Position numbers and translations under genes: made by a program
The notes under the pieces: model-generated
Seen by the model: the letters and a program-made list of their open reading frames with translations, nothing else
Told to the model about the DNA's origin: nothing
The model's database searches: none
DNA from: Psychrosphaera ytuae
GTDB taxonomy: Bacteria > Pseudomonadota > Gammaproteobacteria > Enterobacterales > Alteromonadaceae
Direction: 5' to 3'
Assembly (NCBI RefSeq): GCF_017638545.1
Contig: NZ_CP072110.1
Span: 2,852,001 to 2,916,000, forward strand
Length of the DNA stretch: 64,000 nt
Shown here: one piece after another, positions 54,471 to 64,000 of the stretch
How positions within the stretch are numbered: the first letter of the stretch is position 1
Layout: each line of letters starts with the position of its first letter

Positions 54471-56699
54471 TTACACTCGTTTTACTTTAATGACTTCTTC
54501 TACTTGGCTTATTTTGTCAAGTACACGGTTAAAGGCACTCAAATTGTAAACCTCTAATTTTAAGCCCATTTTTACCACTTGGTTTTGAACGTCAGAATCT
54601 GTTGTCATACCGATGACATTGATTTTTTCATTGGCAAGAATGGTTGTGACATCTCGGATTAAGCCACTTCTGTCGTTGGCAAACACTTGTACATTAGACA
54701 CGTACCCACCTGAATATTGCTCTGCCCAGCTCGCCTCAATAAAGCGCTCTGGGTGTTCTTCCATCACGACTTTAAACTGCTCGCAGTCGGAGCGATGAAT
54801 AACAACACCACGGCCTTGAGTGATGTAACCGACAATATCGTCGCCTGCGATTGGGTTACAACACCCAGCTAACTGGTTCATTAAATTGCCCACGCCTTGT
54901 AGGACGACGCCATTTTGATACTTTTTGCCTTTTTTACGGGGCTTTTGGATCAGTCTAGGATCAATTTCTGGCCTGTTTGGCTGCTCGACCAAAGATTGGA
55001 TGTAGTTGATCACTTGATTCAACCGGACATCACCACCGCCAATACCAGCTAGGAGATCATCGATTGAGTTCATGTTAAAGCGCTCTACCGCTTTATCCAT
55101 CTCGCTCCACGGAAGGTTAAGGCGGCCGAGTTCGTTTTCGACTAGGTGTTTGCCTTCGACAATATTTTTGTCTTTGTCCTGCTGTTTAAACCAAGTTTGA
55201 ATTTTGGCCCTAGCGCGAGAGCTGTGTACGTAATCCAGGTTGGGGTTGAGCCAATCTCGTTTAGGGTTTGCCTCTTTACCTGTAATGATTTCTATTTGAT
55301 CGCCTGTTTTTAACTGGTAAGTAAAAGGTACTATCCGATTAAACACCTTGGCACCAATACAGCGATGACCAACATTGGTATGGATGTAATAAGCAAAATC
55401 AAGTGGAGTAGAACCACTTGGTAGGTCCACAACATCGCCCTCTGGGGTAAAGACGTACACCCGGTCTTCAACCACTTGGTTATGTAGCTCTTCGGCAAAC
55501 TCGTTAGTGTCAGCCATTTCTTCTTGCCATAACAAGAGTTTGCGAAGCCAAGCGATTTTTTCTTCGTAGCTAGACATTTTAACGTTTTTGTTTTTGCTGT
55601 CGGCTTCTTTATATTGCCAATGAGCAGCAACACCGAGTTCAGCTTCTTCGTGCATTTCTAAAGTGCGAATTTGGATCTCAATAGGTTTGCCTTCAGGGCC
55701 TATCACTACAGTGTGAATTGACTGGTAGCCATTGGGTTTAGGTGTGGCTACATAGTCGTCAAACTCGCTTGGAATATGGCGCCAATTAGTATGTATTACA
55801 CCTAGGGCGCTATAACAGTCTTGCAATCGTTCGGTTATAACTCGTACCGCTCGGATGTCAAAAAGCTGTGAAAAGTCGTAGTCTTTTTTCTGCATCTTTT
55901 TGTAGATGCTGTAAATGTGCTTAGGACGGCCATAAACCTCTGCTTGAATGCCAATGTCTTTCATTTTACCGGCAAGGTTCTCAACAAAGTTTTCTAGGTA
56001 CTGTTGTCTTGTCTCGCGGGTTTCTTCAAGGCTTTTGGCAATGTTTTTATAAACATCTGGCTGTAAATAACGAAACGCGTAGTCTTCGAGTTCCCATTTT
56101 AACTGACCGATACCAAGGCGGTTCGCTAAAGGTGCAAATATAGTTTGAGTTTCTTTGGCGGCAAGTACGCGGGTTTCTTCATCGCCATTTTTTATGTTGC
56201 GTAAATAAACTACTTGTTGACTGAGTTTGATAACGACTGAGCGAACATCTTCGACCATGGCAGTAAGCATGCGGCGGATATTTTCGGCTTGCGCGGCAGA
56301 GTGTTTGACTCGTGACGATAACAAGCCGAGATTAGCCATTTTGCGGACACCGTTTAGCAGGTCCAAAATATGTTTGCCAAATTTTGCCGAAATCGCTTCT
56401 TTGAGTTTTTTGTCGGTCGCTTGGGGACCAAAGTAAGGATAGAGTAGAGCGGCTAATAAACTCTCATCGTCCATGCTCAACTCAAGCATGATTTCTACTA
56501 TTTGTAGGCCTTGGCGAGTGAAATCGATATCATGAACAGGATGGGCATCTAGTCGCTTTTGTTGATCGAGTAACCACTCGACCCCTTCGTATAAAGCATC
56601 AACCGTGTGGGTTTCCAGGCCGGTGTCCGTCAGCCACTGACGAACATCATTACTCGCTAATACTTGCTCTAAATTATGAACTCGAGTTACGGAAACCAC
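54471..56699 (-). CDS. relA: (p)ppGpp synthetase RelA
   Basis: A 742-residue ribosome-associated alarmone synthetase. The N-terminal hydrolase-like domain lacks the HD pair (YPYF in its place), as in monofunctional RelA. The synthetase domain shows YGRPKHIYSIYKKM, FDIRAVRVI, NGYQSIHTVV and IEIQIRT. TGS (VYVFTPEGDVVDLPSGSTPLDFAY), a zinc-finger region with CCNP and a C-terminal ACT domain follow. Start is GTG 56699 with AAAGGA six bases upstream. Confidence 0.96.
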   Translation of the reverse strand: MVSVTRVHNLEQVLASNDVRQWLTDTGLETHTVDALYEGVEWLLDQQKRLDAHPVHDIDFTRQGLQIVEIMLELSMDDESLLAALLYPYFGPQATDKKLKEAISAKFGKHILDLLNGVRKMANLGLLSSRVKHSAAQAENIRRMLTAMVEDVRSVVIKLSQQVVYLRNIKNGDEETRVLAAKETQTIFAPLANRLGIGQLKWELEDYAFRYLQPDVYKNIAKSLEETRETRQQYLENFVENLAGKMKDIGIQAEVYGRPKHIYSIYKKMQKKDYDFSQLFDIRAVRVITERLQDCYSALGVIHTNWRHIPSEFDDYVATPKPNGYQSIHTVVIGPEGKPIEIQIRTLEMHEEAELGVAAHWQYKEADSKNKNVKMSSYEEKIAWLRKLLLWQEEMADTNEFAEELHNQVVEDRVYVFTPEGDVVDLPSGSTPLDFAYYIHTNVGHRCIGAKVFNRIVPFTYQLKTGDQIEIITGKEANPKRDWLNPNLDYVHSSRARAKIQTWFKQQDKDKNIVEGKHLVENELGRLNLPWSEMDKAVERFNMNSIDDLLAGIGGGDVRLNQVINYIQSLVEQPNRPEIDPRLIQKPRKKGKKYQNGVVLQGVGNLMNQLAGCCNPIAGDDIVGYITQGRGVVIHRSDCEQFKVVMEEHPERFIEASWAEQYSGGYVSNVQVFANDRSGLIRDVTTILANEKINVIGMTTDSDVQNQVVKMGLKLEVYNLSAFNRVLDKISQVEEVIKVKRV

Positions 56700-56751
56700 A
56701 CTTAATCCTTTTCGTTTTTCGTTAATTTAACTTTTATTTGCGACTTATCTC

Positions 56752-58218
56752 TTACTTTTCGAGTAATACCATTGCCTCAACGTGGGAAGTATTGGGAAAC
56801 ATATTAAGAATTCCCGCTTTTTTCAATTGATATCCTGCCGATATCAATAATTTTATATCCCGAACCATGGTGGTTGGATTACACGAAATATACAAAATTT
56901 GTTTGGGTTTTAATTTTGGAATGGTTTGCATAACTGCAAACGCACCGTCGCGGGCAGGGTCTAATAATAGCTTGTCGATAGGCTTTAGCCACTTTGGTGG
57001 ACGCTTTTCGTCAAACTGAGACAAATCCGCTTGGTAAGCTTCGACACTTGTTAAACCATTTAGTTCGGCATTGTGTTTAAGCTGTTTAACCATGTTAAAC
57101 ACACCTTCAACGCCAATCACGTGTTTGGCTCGCTTAGCCAAGGGAAGAGTAAAGTTTCCGACCCCACTAAACAAGTCCAAAATCGTATCTTCTGAAGAAG
57201 GGTTTAACCAGTCCATTGCTTGAGCAATCATTTTGTCATTGACCTCAGCATTGACTTGAATGAAGTCTTTGGCGGTGAAATCAAATTTGAGTTGGTCTGC
57301 TTGATATTGCAATTGTAGTTGGTTAGCTGACAAGTGAGCTCTGAGTACGTCAAATTGTTGGTCATCTAATTCAGCGATAAGATGAATGTCTTGTTGTTCG
57401 GCAAAGTCAACAAGCGCTTCTTTAAGACTGGTAGGAATACTGTGAGTAGTAACGGGTGTAATGCCCTCAAGAGGAGTCTTGACGACTTTGCCTTTATGCT
57501 TAGCACGACTGGATTGTGGGTCAGTAATACGCACAACAACGGCGGTGTAATTTGGCAATGAGAACAATTGAATATGGGTAACTGATGTCGCAGTTTCAAC
57601 TTTCAATAATGTTGCTTTGAGTTTTAATGCCACGTCTACAAGGTCTGGCGCCAGTACGGGGCACTCTTTGATATCGACAACCTGTTTGGACTTTTCTTCT
57701 CGAAAGCCCAATTGCAAGCGCTCGTCTCCTGTGGGTTTATCGGACCACCAAGTTACTAGACGTGCGGCGCGGCGATAACCAAAAGCATCGCTTTCTACTG
57801 GTGCCTGCCAAATATCTTCACTCTGTGATTGATTGAGGTTACAAGCTTTTGCTAATAGTTGTTGGAGCGCAAAGCTCTTTTCTAATGTTTGTTGCTCATT
57901 ACTCATGTATTGTAATTGGCAGCCACCACATTTTTCAAAATGGCCACATTGGGGCTTAATGCGTTTTTCACTCGCCTTTAAAATGTCAACAATCTCACCT
58001 TGGATAACTTTGTCGGTGTAACTGACGGCATTGACTTTTACTTTTTCACCTACCATTACGCCTGGCACAAAAGCCACTTTGTTATGGGGATTAGAGACAA
58101 TACCTTTGAGCTGAAGGTCATATTTGTCTACATGGCCAATAAAATGACCGAGTTGTTTCGAGCTCGATGCGTGTTTGCGGGACTTAAGTTGTTTACTTGG
58201 CTTAAAAATTCGTGCCAT
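56752..58218 (-). CDS. rlmD: 23S rRNA (uracil-1939-C5)-methyltransferase RlmD
   Basis: A 488-residue SAM-dependent methyltransferase. An N-terminal TRAM domain (~20-80) is followed by the iron-sulfur motif CGHFEKCGGCQ with a later Cys. The C-terminal catalytic domain has LDLFSGVGNFTLPLA, LLDPARDGA and the nucleophile Cys in ISCNPTTMVRD. It lies upstream of relA on the same strand and divergent from barA, as in E. coli. Confidence 0.95.
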   Translation of the reverse strand: MARIFKPSKQLKSRKHASSSKQLGHFIGHVDKYDLQLKGIVSNPHNKVAFVPGVMVGEKVKVNAVSYTDKVIQGEIVDILKASEKRIKPQCGHFEKCGGCQLQYMSNEQQTLEKSFALQQLLAKACNLNQSQSEDIWQAPVESDAFGYRRAARLVTWWSDKPTGDERLQLGFREEKSKQVVDIKECPVLAPDLVDVALKLKATLLKVETATSVTHIQLFSLPNYTAVVVRITDPQSSRAKHKGKVVKTPLEGITPVTTHSIPTSLKEALVDFAEQQDIHLIAELDDQQFDVLRAHLSANQLQLQYQADQLKFDFTAKDFIQVNAEVNDKMIAQAMDWLNPSSEDTILDLFSGVGNFTLPLAKRAKHVIGVEGVFNMVKQLKHNAELNGLTSVEAYQADLSQFDEKRPPKWLKPIDKLLLDPARDGAFAVMQTIPKLKPKQILYISCNPTTMVRDIKLLISAGYQLKKAGILNMFPNTSHVEAMVLLEK

Positions 58219-58324
58219 GGGGACATTTCCTAACAGGCTAAATCGCTGTTCTATTGTGGTTATCTGCGCTTTGAGTTAACTTAGCGATACTATTCAATGG
58301 ACTCATTATACTAGAAATTCGTTA

Positions 58325-61108
58325 ATGAAAACTCAGCTTTCTATGCGTCAGTGGGCATTTGCCGTTATTTTGATGCCAATTATTATCTTTAGTGTCGTAC
58401 TCGGCAGCTACGTTGTGTACAAGCGCCATGTTGAGCTTGATGATTCGTTAATGGAAAGAGGTCGTTTTATTTCTGAGCCTTTGGCGTTATTAAGTGCTCA
58501 CTCTATTGAGCAGAAGGACAATGCATTTTTAATCAAAGCATTAGATCTTGCGCATCGTTCAGCAAGCCCAGTCGTTAATAATATTTCTGTATTTACCCCT
58601 GATCACAAGTCACTTTTGTCTACCAACCAAACACGCGCAGCATCTGAAGCTAGGTTACCACCTGGGCGAGTGATCCCAACTCATACACAGTTTGAGGTGG
58701 AAGAAGATACTGTGTATGTTCGTTCGCCGATTTGGGGCACAGACATAGCCAATGACTCGGTGTTGATGATTAAAGGCGAAGAGCGAGTTTTATATGGTTA
58801 TATAGTCATAGAGCTCTCTCGAACAAAAGTTCTTCTCGAGCAACAAAACGCGCAAGTTACTCTATTTTTTATGTTTATCGTTTGTCTGTTAGTATGTGTA
58901 GGTGTGGCGTTTTGGTTTTCTAACAAAATGATCACTCCGCTCTACATCATTAACAAAGCCATTCAGAAAATCGATAAAGGTGAAACCAAAACAAAAATTG
59001 TTGAAGAGATGAGTGGCGAATATGAAATGCTTCGAGAAGGCATTAATTCACTGTGCAAAAAGCTCCATGTTGCTAACGAACTGGCTGAACACAACATCAG
59101 TGAGCATACTCAAGAGCTTCAACAAACGGTTGAACAGTTAGAAGAGCAAAATATTGAGCTAAGTATCGCTCGAAAAGACGCGCAAACGGCCAATGATGTT
59201 AAGTCTCAATTTTTGGCGAACATGTCGCACGAATTAAGAACGCCGTTAAATGGGGTGTTAGGCTTTACGCGTCAACTTAAAAAGACACGTCTCAATAGCA
59301 ACCAAACAGACTTCCTCGAAACGATAGACTCATCCGCCAAAAACCTACTCAGAATCATCAATGATATTTTAGATTTTTCTAAGCTTGATGCCGGAAAAAT
59401 GGAGTTAGAGACCCTGCCTTTCTCCCTCAGAGACACAGTCAACGAGGTGATGACTTTGATGGCGCCTAACGTATTCGATAAAAACCTCGATATTCACTTA
59501 CGCATAGATTCTCGTGTTCCGGATGCGCTGCGAGGGGACCCAGATAGGATAAAACAAGTTTTGATTAACCTTATGGGTAACGCACTTAAATTTACCAACG
59601 AAGGTTTTATTCGTATTGATGTCAAATATCTAGGCAGTGATCCACAAGGCCACAAGATTAAATTTATTGTCGCTGACACCGGCATAGGTATCGATGAGAT
59701 TGGTAAAAAACGCTTATTTGCAGCGTTTGGTCAGGCAGATAGCAGCGTCACCCGTAAATACGGCGGTACAGGTTTAGGCTTGAGTATCTGTAAAAAGCTA
59801 GTTGAAGTAATGGGTGGCGATATTGGCTTTAGTAGTAAAGAAGGGCACGGCAGTACGTTCCACTTCAGTATTCAAGTTAAAGAAAATAATTTGCCGGTTG
59901 CCCAGTCTCTGCCAGTTGATGATTTGGTTGGTCGTCAGGCGTTATTGTTTGATCAAAACGAGCAGTCCAATGAAGACATTTTGACTGTATTGAAGGATTA
60001 CACCAGTTTAGAGGTCAAGTCAGTTTTTACCGAAGACGCGTTTTTGACAGAAATCAGTAAAGGGTATGATTTTATCCTGATGAACTGTGATGTTTCGCCA
60101 AATACTCTAGGTCGAGCCAAACAACTCATTTCTGAAGCTAAAGCCCAGTGTCAGCTAGTTTATGTATTGATTAACAGTATCTCTCCAAACCTCAAAGAAG
60201 CCCTTTTAGGCTCAGGGGCAAAAGCCGCCCTTAGCTTACCGGTAAACCATGCTAAACTGATTAAAACGATTGCTGAACCTTATCGAGTCCTTGACCAAAA
60301 CGAAGCGGTCAATACCGTTAGTTTTAAAGGCGTTAAAGTACTGGCAGTAGACGATAACGACGCAAATGTGAAACTGCTCTCTACATTGTTAGATGACATG
60401 GCGATTACTGCGGATACCGCACAAAATGGCAGAGAAGCGGTAGAAATGGCCAAGAAGCATACCTATGATTTGATTTTCATGGATATTCAAATGCCAGTAA
60501 TGGACGGCATCACTGCGTGTAAAGTGATTAAAGAAGACTCGTTGAATGAGTCTACTCCGATCATTTCGGTAACGGCCCACGCTGGTCCTGATGAACAAAA
60601 GCGCTTTCAAGAAGCAGGGTTTGCCGACTATTTATCTAAACCTATTGATGAAGAAATGCTCAACCAAGTTCTCGTGGAATTTACTGGTATTCATTGTGAT
60701 TTAGCCAATAATAAAAGTGCCTCAAGCTCAACTCAACGTTCAGAGCAAGAGCCGGAATACGCAAAATATCATCATGTCGATTGGGCGATGGCCCTGGAGC
60801 GGGCTGCCGGTAAGCATGACCTCGCGGTTCAAATGTTATCTATGTTAGTAAAGAGTATTCCGTCGACGCTTGAACAGTTAGAAATGTACGTCGAAGAGCA
60901 AAACGTCGACGAACTGACAAAAGTTATTCATAAATTTCACGGTGCTTGTTGTTACACAGGCGTTCCAAAAATAAGGGCTTTAGCGGAGCAAATTGAAATT
61001 GGATTAAAAGCCGAGCACGACCTAGAAATGGTTGAGCCTGAGCTATTTGAATTGATTGATGAGCTGAGTAAATTTAAAGAACAAGCCAAAACTTGGACAT
61101 TTAACTAG
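58325..61108 (+). CDS. barA: Hybrid sensor kinase BarA (Gac/Rsm pathway)
   Basis: A 927-residue tripartite kinase. Two membrane helices (~12-32 and ~175-195) flank a periplasmic domain. A HAMP linker (~195-250), HisKA with H302 in NMSHELRTP, HATPase (GGTGLGLSICKKLVEVMGG), a pseudo-receiver region, a receiver with D720 in MDIQMPVMDG and Hpt with H872 in IHKFHGACCYTG follow. The H302 and Hpt arrangement matches E. coli BarA, the kinase for UvrY/GacA that drives CsrB-type RNAs. The rlmD-barA neighbourhood confirms the call. Its end overlaps the convergent dciA-like gene by eight bases. Confidence 0.95.
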   Translation: MKTQLSMRQWAFAVILMPIIIFSVVLGSYVVYKRHVELDDSLMERGRFISEPLALLSAHSIEQKDNAFLIKALDLAHRSASPVVNNISVFTPDHKSLLSTNQTRAASEARLPPGRVIPTHTQFEVEEDTVYVRSPIWGTDIANDSVLMIKGEERVLYGYIVIELSRTKVLLEQQNAQVTLFFMFIVCLLVCVGVAFWFSNKMITPLYIINKAIQKIDKGETKTKIVEEMSGEYEMLREGINSLCKKLHVANELAEHNISEHTQELQQTVEQLEEQNIELSIARKDAQTANDVKSQFLANMSHELRTPLNGVLGFTRQLKKTRLNSNQTDFLETIDSSAKNLLRIINDILDFSKLDAGKMELETLPFSLRDTVNEVMTLMAPNVFDKNLDIHLRIDSRVPDALRGDPDRIKQVLINLMGNALKFTNEGFIRIDVKYLGSDPQGHKIKFIVADTGIGIDEIGKKRLFAAFGQADSSVTRKYGGTGLGLSICKKLVEVMGGDIGFSSKEGHGSTFHFSIQVKENNLPVAQSLPVDDLVGRQALLFDQNEQSNEDILTVLKDYTSLEVKSVFTEDAFLTEISKGYDFILMNCDVSPNTLGRAKQLISEAKAQCQLVYVLINSISPNLKEALLGSGAKAALSLPVNHAKLIKTIAEPYRVLDQNEAVNTVSFKGVKVLAVDDNDANVKLLSTLLDDMAITADTAQNGREAVEMAKKHTYDLIFMDIQMPVMDGITACKVIKEDSLNESTPIISVTAHAGPDEQKRFQEAGFADYLSKPIDEEMLNQVLVEFTGIHCDLANNKSASSSTQRSEQEPEYAKYHHVDWAMALERAAGKHDLAVQMLSMLVKSIPSTLEQLEMYVEEQNVDELTKVIHKFHGACCYTGVPKIRALAEQIEIGLKAEHDLEMVEPELFELIDELSKFKEQAKTWTFN

Positions 61109-61604
61109 AAGTTGGCTTGTGCCTTGCTAATCTTAATAGCGCTTGTTTGAGTTTGTCATCGCTATTTTCTGCAATACTGGTGATTGAGTCTGCAACGTCA
61201 GAGGGAATGGATTTTGACGATCTCAATGGCTGGTTAAGTCCTTCATTATCGGCTGTATTTGTTTTGTTGTCGTTAGCCTTAGGTGTAACTACCAGGGTGG
61301 ACTTGGGGCTGACTTTCATTTCAATGGTGACAGTCGCCGGATTGATTTCGCGTCGTACCTGAGAGAGAATGCGTGATTGGTACATTTTAAACGCAGTGGC
61401 AATCGCAGCCGATGTAGTTTCAAGGTATAATATCGAGTTTTTAAAGTTGCACACGATTATGTTTTGGGCGATATTGTCGTCTAAATATTCGGAAAGTAAC
61501 GATTTAATCGCTCTAAAATCTTTGGTCTTTTGTTGATACTGAACCAAATGAGACTGATGTCTGTTTTTTTCAAACAGGTCGGTCAATGACTTTGGTGATT
61601 TCAA
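61101..61604 (-). CDS. dciA: DUF721/DciA-like protein
   Basis: A 167-residue protein. The N-terminal ~100 residues match the DUF721 fold (LTDLFEK, LPxxxxxNIIVCNFKNSILYLETTSAAIATAF-type pattern, LSQVRREIN). The remainder is charged and probably flexible. DciA is the ancestral loader of the replicative helicase DnaB. Start appears to be TTG 61604 with an AAGGCG site upstream; no ATG fits. It is next to the M23 peptidase and secA, the usual location in this group. Confidence 0.8.
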   Translation of the reverse strand: MKSPKSLTDLFEKNRHQSHLVQYQQKTKDFRAIKSLLSEYLDDNIAQNIIVCNFKNSILYLETTSAAIATAFKMYQSRILSQVRREINPATVTIEMKVSPKSTLVVTPKANDNKTNTADNEGLNQPLRSSKSIPSDVADSITSIAENSDDKLKQALLRLARHKPTSS

Positions 61605-61637
61605 AACAAAACGCCTTACTAAATTAGGTAGTATTTA

Positions 61638-62561
61638 ATGAGTTTAACACTTATTTATAAGGGAAAACACGTTCGTTTTTCGGCACAAATGCCAAAAGCG
61701 CAATGGTTGCCATTGGCGGCTGTTTTTCTGATCGCTACTGTCTGGTTAATTCGCACTGTCGTCGTTGATTACGGCGATACAGAGCAAGTTAGGGAACAAC
61801 TGTTAACGGCTCAACAAGAGTACAGTGACGAAAAACAGCAGTTAATTGCCCTAAAGCGACAAGCAGAACATCAATTAAGCGCCTTAACTTTAAAACTAGG
61901 TGAGATTAAAGGCCAAGTAAACCGCCTTGATGCGGTCGCATCTCGCGTAGCAGCGCAAGCAAATATTCCTGCCGAAGAATTCAATTTGGAAATGGATAGT
62001 AGTATGGGTGGGCCAAATGCTGAACAGGCCGGCGATGTTATTACTGACGTGAATACCTTGCTCGAAGATATGGAGCAAATGCTGCGTAAGTTGGATGGAC
62101 AAGAAAGACGGATGGCAGTACTTGAATCCATTTTAATGAATACCCATATAGAAGAAGAGATATTTGTTTCGGGCCGTCCAATTAAGTCTGGATGGTTATC
62201 TTCTTATTACGGTGTTCGCAAAGATCCTTTCACAAGTATGCCTGCTATGCACAAAGGATTAGATTTTGCTGGTGATGAAGGTGCAGATGTTGTCGCGACA
62301 GGGGCAGGCGTGGTAACGTGGGCAGATTCTCGTTTTGGCTACGGTAACTTAGTCGAAATTGACCATGGTGACGGTATTATTACCCGTTATGGTCATAACA
62401 AATCTATTGAAGTTGACGTCGGTGACTTAGTCGCAAAAGGTCAAACCATAGGGAAAATGGGCAGTACTGGTCGTTCAACTGGGCCTCATGTTCATTATGA
62501 AGTACTCAAACGTGGTAAACAGATTGATCCGTTACCTTACGTTTACAGGAAAGTGAATTAG
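61638..62561 (+). CDS. M23-family peptidoglycan endopeptidase, membrane anchored
   Basis: A 307-residue protein with one N-terminal membrane helix (~25-45), a periplasmic coiled coil (~50-95) and a C-terminal LytM/M23 domain. Zinc ligands are seen in HKGLDFAGDEG and the HVHYE pair in GPHVHYEVL. The metal site looks complete, so it may cut peptidoglycan cross-links, unlike EnvC-type activators which lack these residues. It lies between the dciA-like gene and secA in the conserved arrangement. Confidence 0.92.
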   Translation: MSLTLIYKGKHVRFSAQMPKAQWLPLAAVFLIATVWLIRTVVVDYGDTEQVREQLLTAQQEYSDEKQQLIALKRQAEHQLSALTLKLGEIKGQVNRLDAVASRVAAQANIPAEEFNLEMDSSMGGPNAEQAGDVITDVNTLLEDMEQMLRKLDGQERRMAVLESILMNTHIEEEIFVSGRPIKSGWLSSYYGVRKDPFTSMPAMHKGLDFAGDEGADVVATGAGVVTWADSRFGYGNLVEIDHGDGIITRYGHNKSIEVDVGDLVAKGQTIGKMGSTGRSTGPHVHYEVLKRGKQIDPLPYVYRKVN

Positions 62562-62603
62562 TCGTTTTAGCCTGTTTAAAACGCAATTTGAATAAAAACT
62601 AAA

Positions 62604-62628
62604 CAATCGGCTGTGGGCCGATTGTTTT
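62604..62628 (+). terminator. Terminator-like hairpin before secA
   Basis: CAATCGGC (62604-62611) pairs with GCCGATTG (62617-62624), followed by TTTT. It probably ends the M23 transcript or attenuates into secA. Confidence 0.75.
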
Positions 62629-62665
62629 CATTATAAGAACAGTCAGAAGTAAAGCTGAAAATAAT

Positions 62666-64000
62666 ATGATCTCTTCATTGTTAACAAAATTATTTGGTAG
62701 TAAAAACCAACGAAAATTAAAGCAACTCAATAAAATCGTTGCCGCAATTAATGCCTTAGAACCTCAATTCGAAAGCCTATCCGACCAAGAGTTAAAAGCT
62801 AAAACCGCTGAGTTTCGCGATCGTTTAGCTAATAACGAGACCCTTGATAATATTCTTCCAGAAGCCTTTGCAACCGTTCGTGAAGCGTCAAAGCGCGTAT
62901 ATGGTATGCGTCACTTCGACGTTCAGATGATTGGTGGTATGGTCCTCAACGAAGGCAGCATCGCAGAGATGCGCACGGGTGAAGGTAAAACGTTAACAGC
63001 GACATTACCAGCTTACTTAAATGCGCTTACAGGCAGAGGCGTACACGTAATTACAGTGAACGACTACCTAGCTAGCCGTGACGCGGAAACCAACCGCAAA
63101 CTGTTTGAGTTTTTAGGTATGACGGTCGGTTGTAACATTCCTGGAATGGGACACTTAGAGAAAAAAGAAGCGTACGAAGCCGATATTACCTACGGCACAA
63201 ACAACGAATTTGGCTTTGACTATCTTCGTGACAACATGGCATTTAGTGCAGAAGAGCGTGTTCAAAAAGAACTGGCTTTTGCAATTGTCGATGAAGTTGA
63301 CTCAATTTTAATTGATGAAGCGCGTACGCCACTCATTATCTCTGGACCAGCAGAAGACAATTCAGAAATTTATATCAAAATTAATGAGATCATCCCTCAG
63401 CTTGAGCGTCAAGAAAAAGAAGACGAAGAAGGTGTTGAAGGAGATGGCGACTACACTGCAGATGAAAAATCTAAGCAAGTATACTTAACCGAGCGCGGTC
63501 AAATTCGAGTTGAAGAGATCCTGCGTGAAGCTGGCGTCATTGGTGAAGACGATTCATTGTTCTCAGCCGCTAATATCCCGCTTTTACACAACGTATATGC
63601 AGCCTTGCGTGCTCATGTAATGTATCAAAAAGACGTTGATTACATTGTTTCAAATGATGAAGTTGTAATCATCGACGAACACACTGGCCGTACAATGGAA
63701 GGTCGTCGTTGGTCTGAAGGCCTGCACCAAGCAGTAGAAGCAAAAGAAGGCGTTCGTATTCAAAACGAAAACCAAACCCTCGCGTCTATTACCTTCCAGA
63801 ACTTCTTCCGTATGTATGACAAGCTATCTGGTATGACAGGTACGGCTGATACTGAAGCATTTGAATTCCAACAAATCTACGGTCTAGATACAGTGGTTAT
63901 TCCGACGAACCGACCTATGGTTCGCAACGACATGACTGACTTGGTGTATTTGACCCAGTTAGAAAAGTACAAAGCTATCATTGCTGACATTCGTGACTGT
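62666..64000 (+). CDS. secA: Protein translocase ATPase SecA (5' part)
   Basis: The open frame from ATG 62666 runs off the right edge after 445 codons. It shows MRTGEGKT (Walker A), NDYLASRDAE, YGTNNEFGFDYLRDNM, DEVDSILIDEARTPL (Walker B) and SGMTGTADTEAFEF, all standard SecA. SecA drives preproteins through SecYEG. An acidic stretch near residues 250-270 (EKEDEEGVEGDGDY) is somewhat variable in the family. The C-terminal half and zinc tail are outside the window. Confidence 0.97.
   Translation, partial: MISSLLTKLFGSKNQRKLKQLNKIVAAINALEPQFESLSDQELKAKTAEFRDRLANNETLDNILPEAFATVREASKRVYGMRHFDVQMIGGMVLNEGSIAEMRTGEGKTLTATLPAYLNALTGRGVHVITVNDYLASRDAETNRKLFEFLGMTVGCNIPGMGHLEKKEAYEADITYGTNNEFGFDYLRDNMAFSAEERVQKELAFAIVDEVDSILIDEARTPLIISGPAEDNSEIYIKINEIIPQLERQEKEDEEGVEGDGDYTADEKSKQVYLTERGQIRVEEILREAGVIGEDDSLFSAANIPLLHNVYAALRAHVMYQKDVDYIVSNDEVVIIDEHTGRTMEGRRWSEGLHQAVEAKEGVRIQNENQTLASITFQNFFRMYDKLSGMTGTADTEAFEFQQIYGLDTVVIPTNRPMVRNDMTDLVYLTQLEKYKAIIADIRDC

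Noticed and set aside
1..64000. CRISPR arrays, phage genes, integrases, complete insertion sequences and rRNA genes
   Set aside because: I looked for evenly spaced repeats, transposase or integrase motifs and rRNA signatures and found none in the window.

Overview
The window looks like a chromosomal segment of a marine gammaproteobacterium of the order Alteromonadales (Pseudoalteromonas/Colwellia/Alteromonas-like). The evidence is the moderately AT-rich composition and the core synteny lptG-lptF / pepA-holC-valS, mazG-relA-rlmD / barA, and dciA / M23 peptidase / secA, together with many cyclic-di-GMP and two-component genes. This placement is inference from gene content; no 16S gene is present. 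Both window edges cut genes: an ethylene-receptor-like sensor on the left and secA on the right.

Positions 1-9150 are a signalling cluster. A minus-strand ETR1-like sensor (partial) diverges from a hybrid kinase with REC-REC-Hpt, which is translationally coupled to a response-regulator diguanylate cyclase. A NarX-type kinase and a LuxR-type regulator follow. After them comes a gene-free stretch with two direct repeats and a strong terminator (possible small RNA), then a small helical-repeat protein. Positions 9280-18490 hold extracytoplasmic genes: an oligopeptidase-B-like lipoprotein, a degenerate GGDEF/EAL phosphodiesterase, and a compact trio made of a collagen-like/PhoX-like lipoprotein, a diheme lipoprotein and a polytopic membrane protein.

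Positions 18480-25330 are a complete TPP-riboswitch-led thiamine operon on the minus strand (thiC-thiO-thiS-thiG-thiDE-thiF). Positions 25420-28530 are formaldehyde detoxification (LysR regulator, frmA, S-formylglutathione hydrolase). Positions 28560-37250 form a second signalling block: a FIST sensor protein with a PAS-GGDEF-EAL partner, a TonB-dependent receptor, a small DUF2986-like protein and a beta-propeller diguanylate cyclase, followed by an OmpW porin on the opposite strand.

Positions 38189-42393 are the most structurally unusual part. About 3.9 kb carrying speB, speA and an MgtC-family gene lies between an intact tRNA-Leu(CAA) and a decayed copy of that tRNA's 3' part with its terminator, in direct orientation. 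This is the layout expected of an element inserted at a tRNA gene, but no integrase is visible.

Positions 42570-64000 are mostly housekeeping: RDD protein, LPS transport (lptG, lptF), pepA, holC, valS, an SPFH protein with a ribbon-helix-helix protein, a beta-lactamase-fold hydrolase, mazG, relA, rlmD, barA, dciA-like, an M23 peptidase and secA. Overall the segment joins core metabolism with an unusually dense set of sensors: five histidine kinases or kinase-like sensors (one partial), four GGDEF/EAL proteins and one FIST protein.
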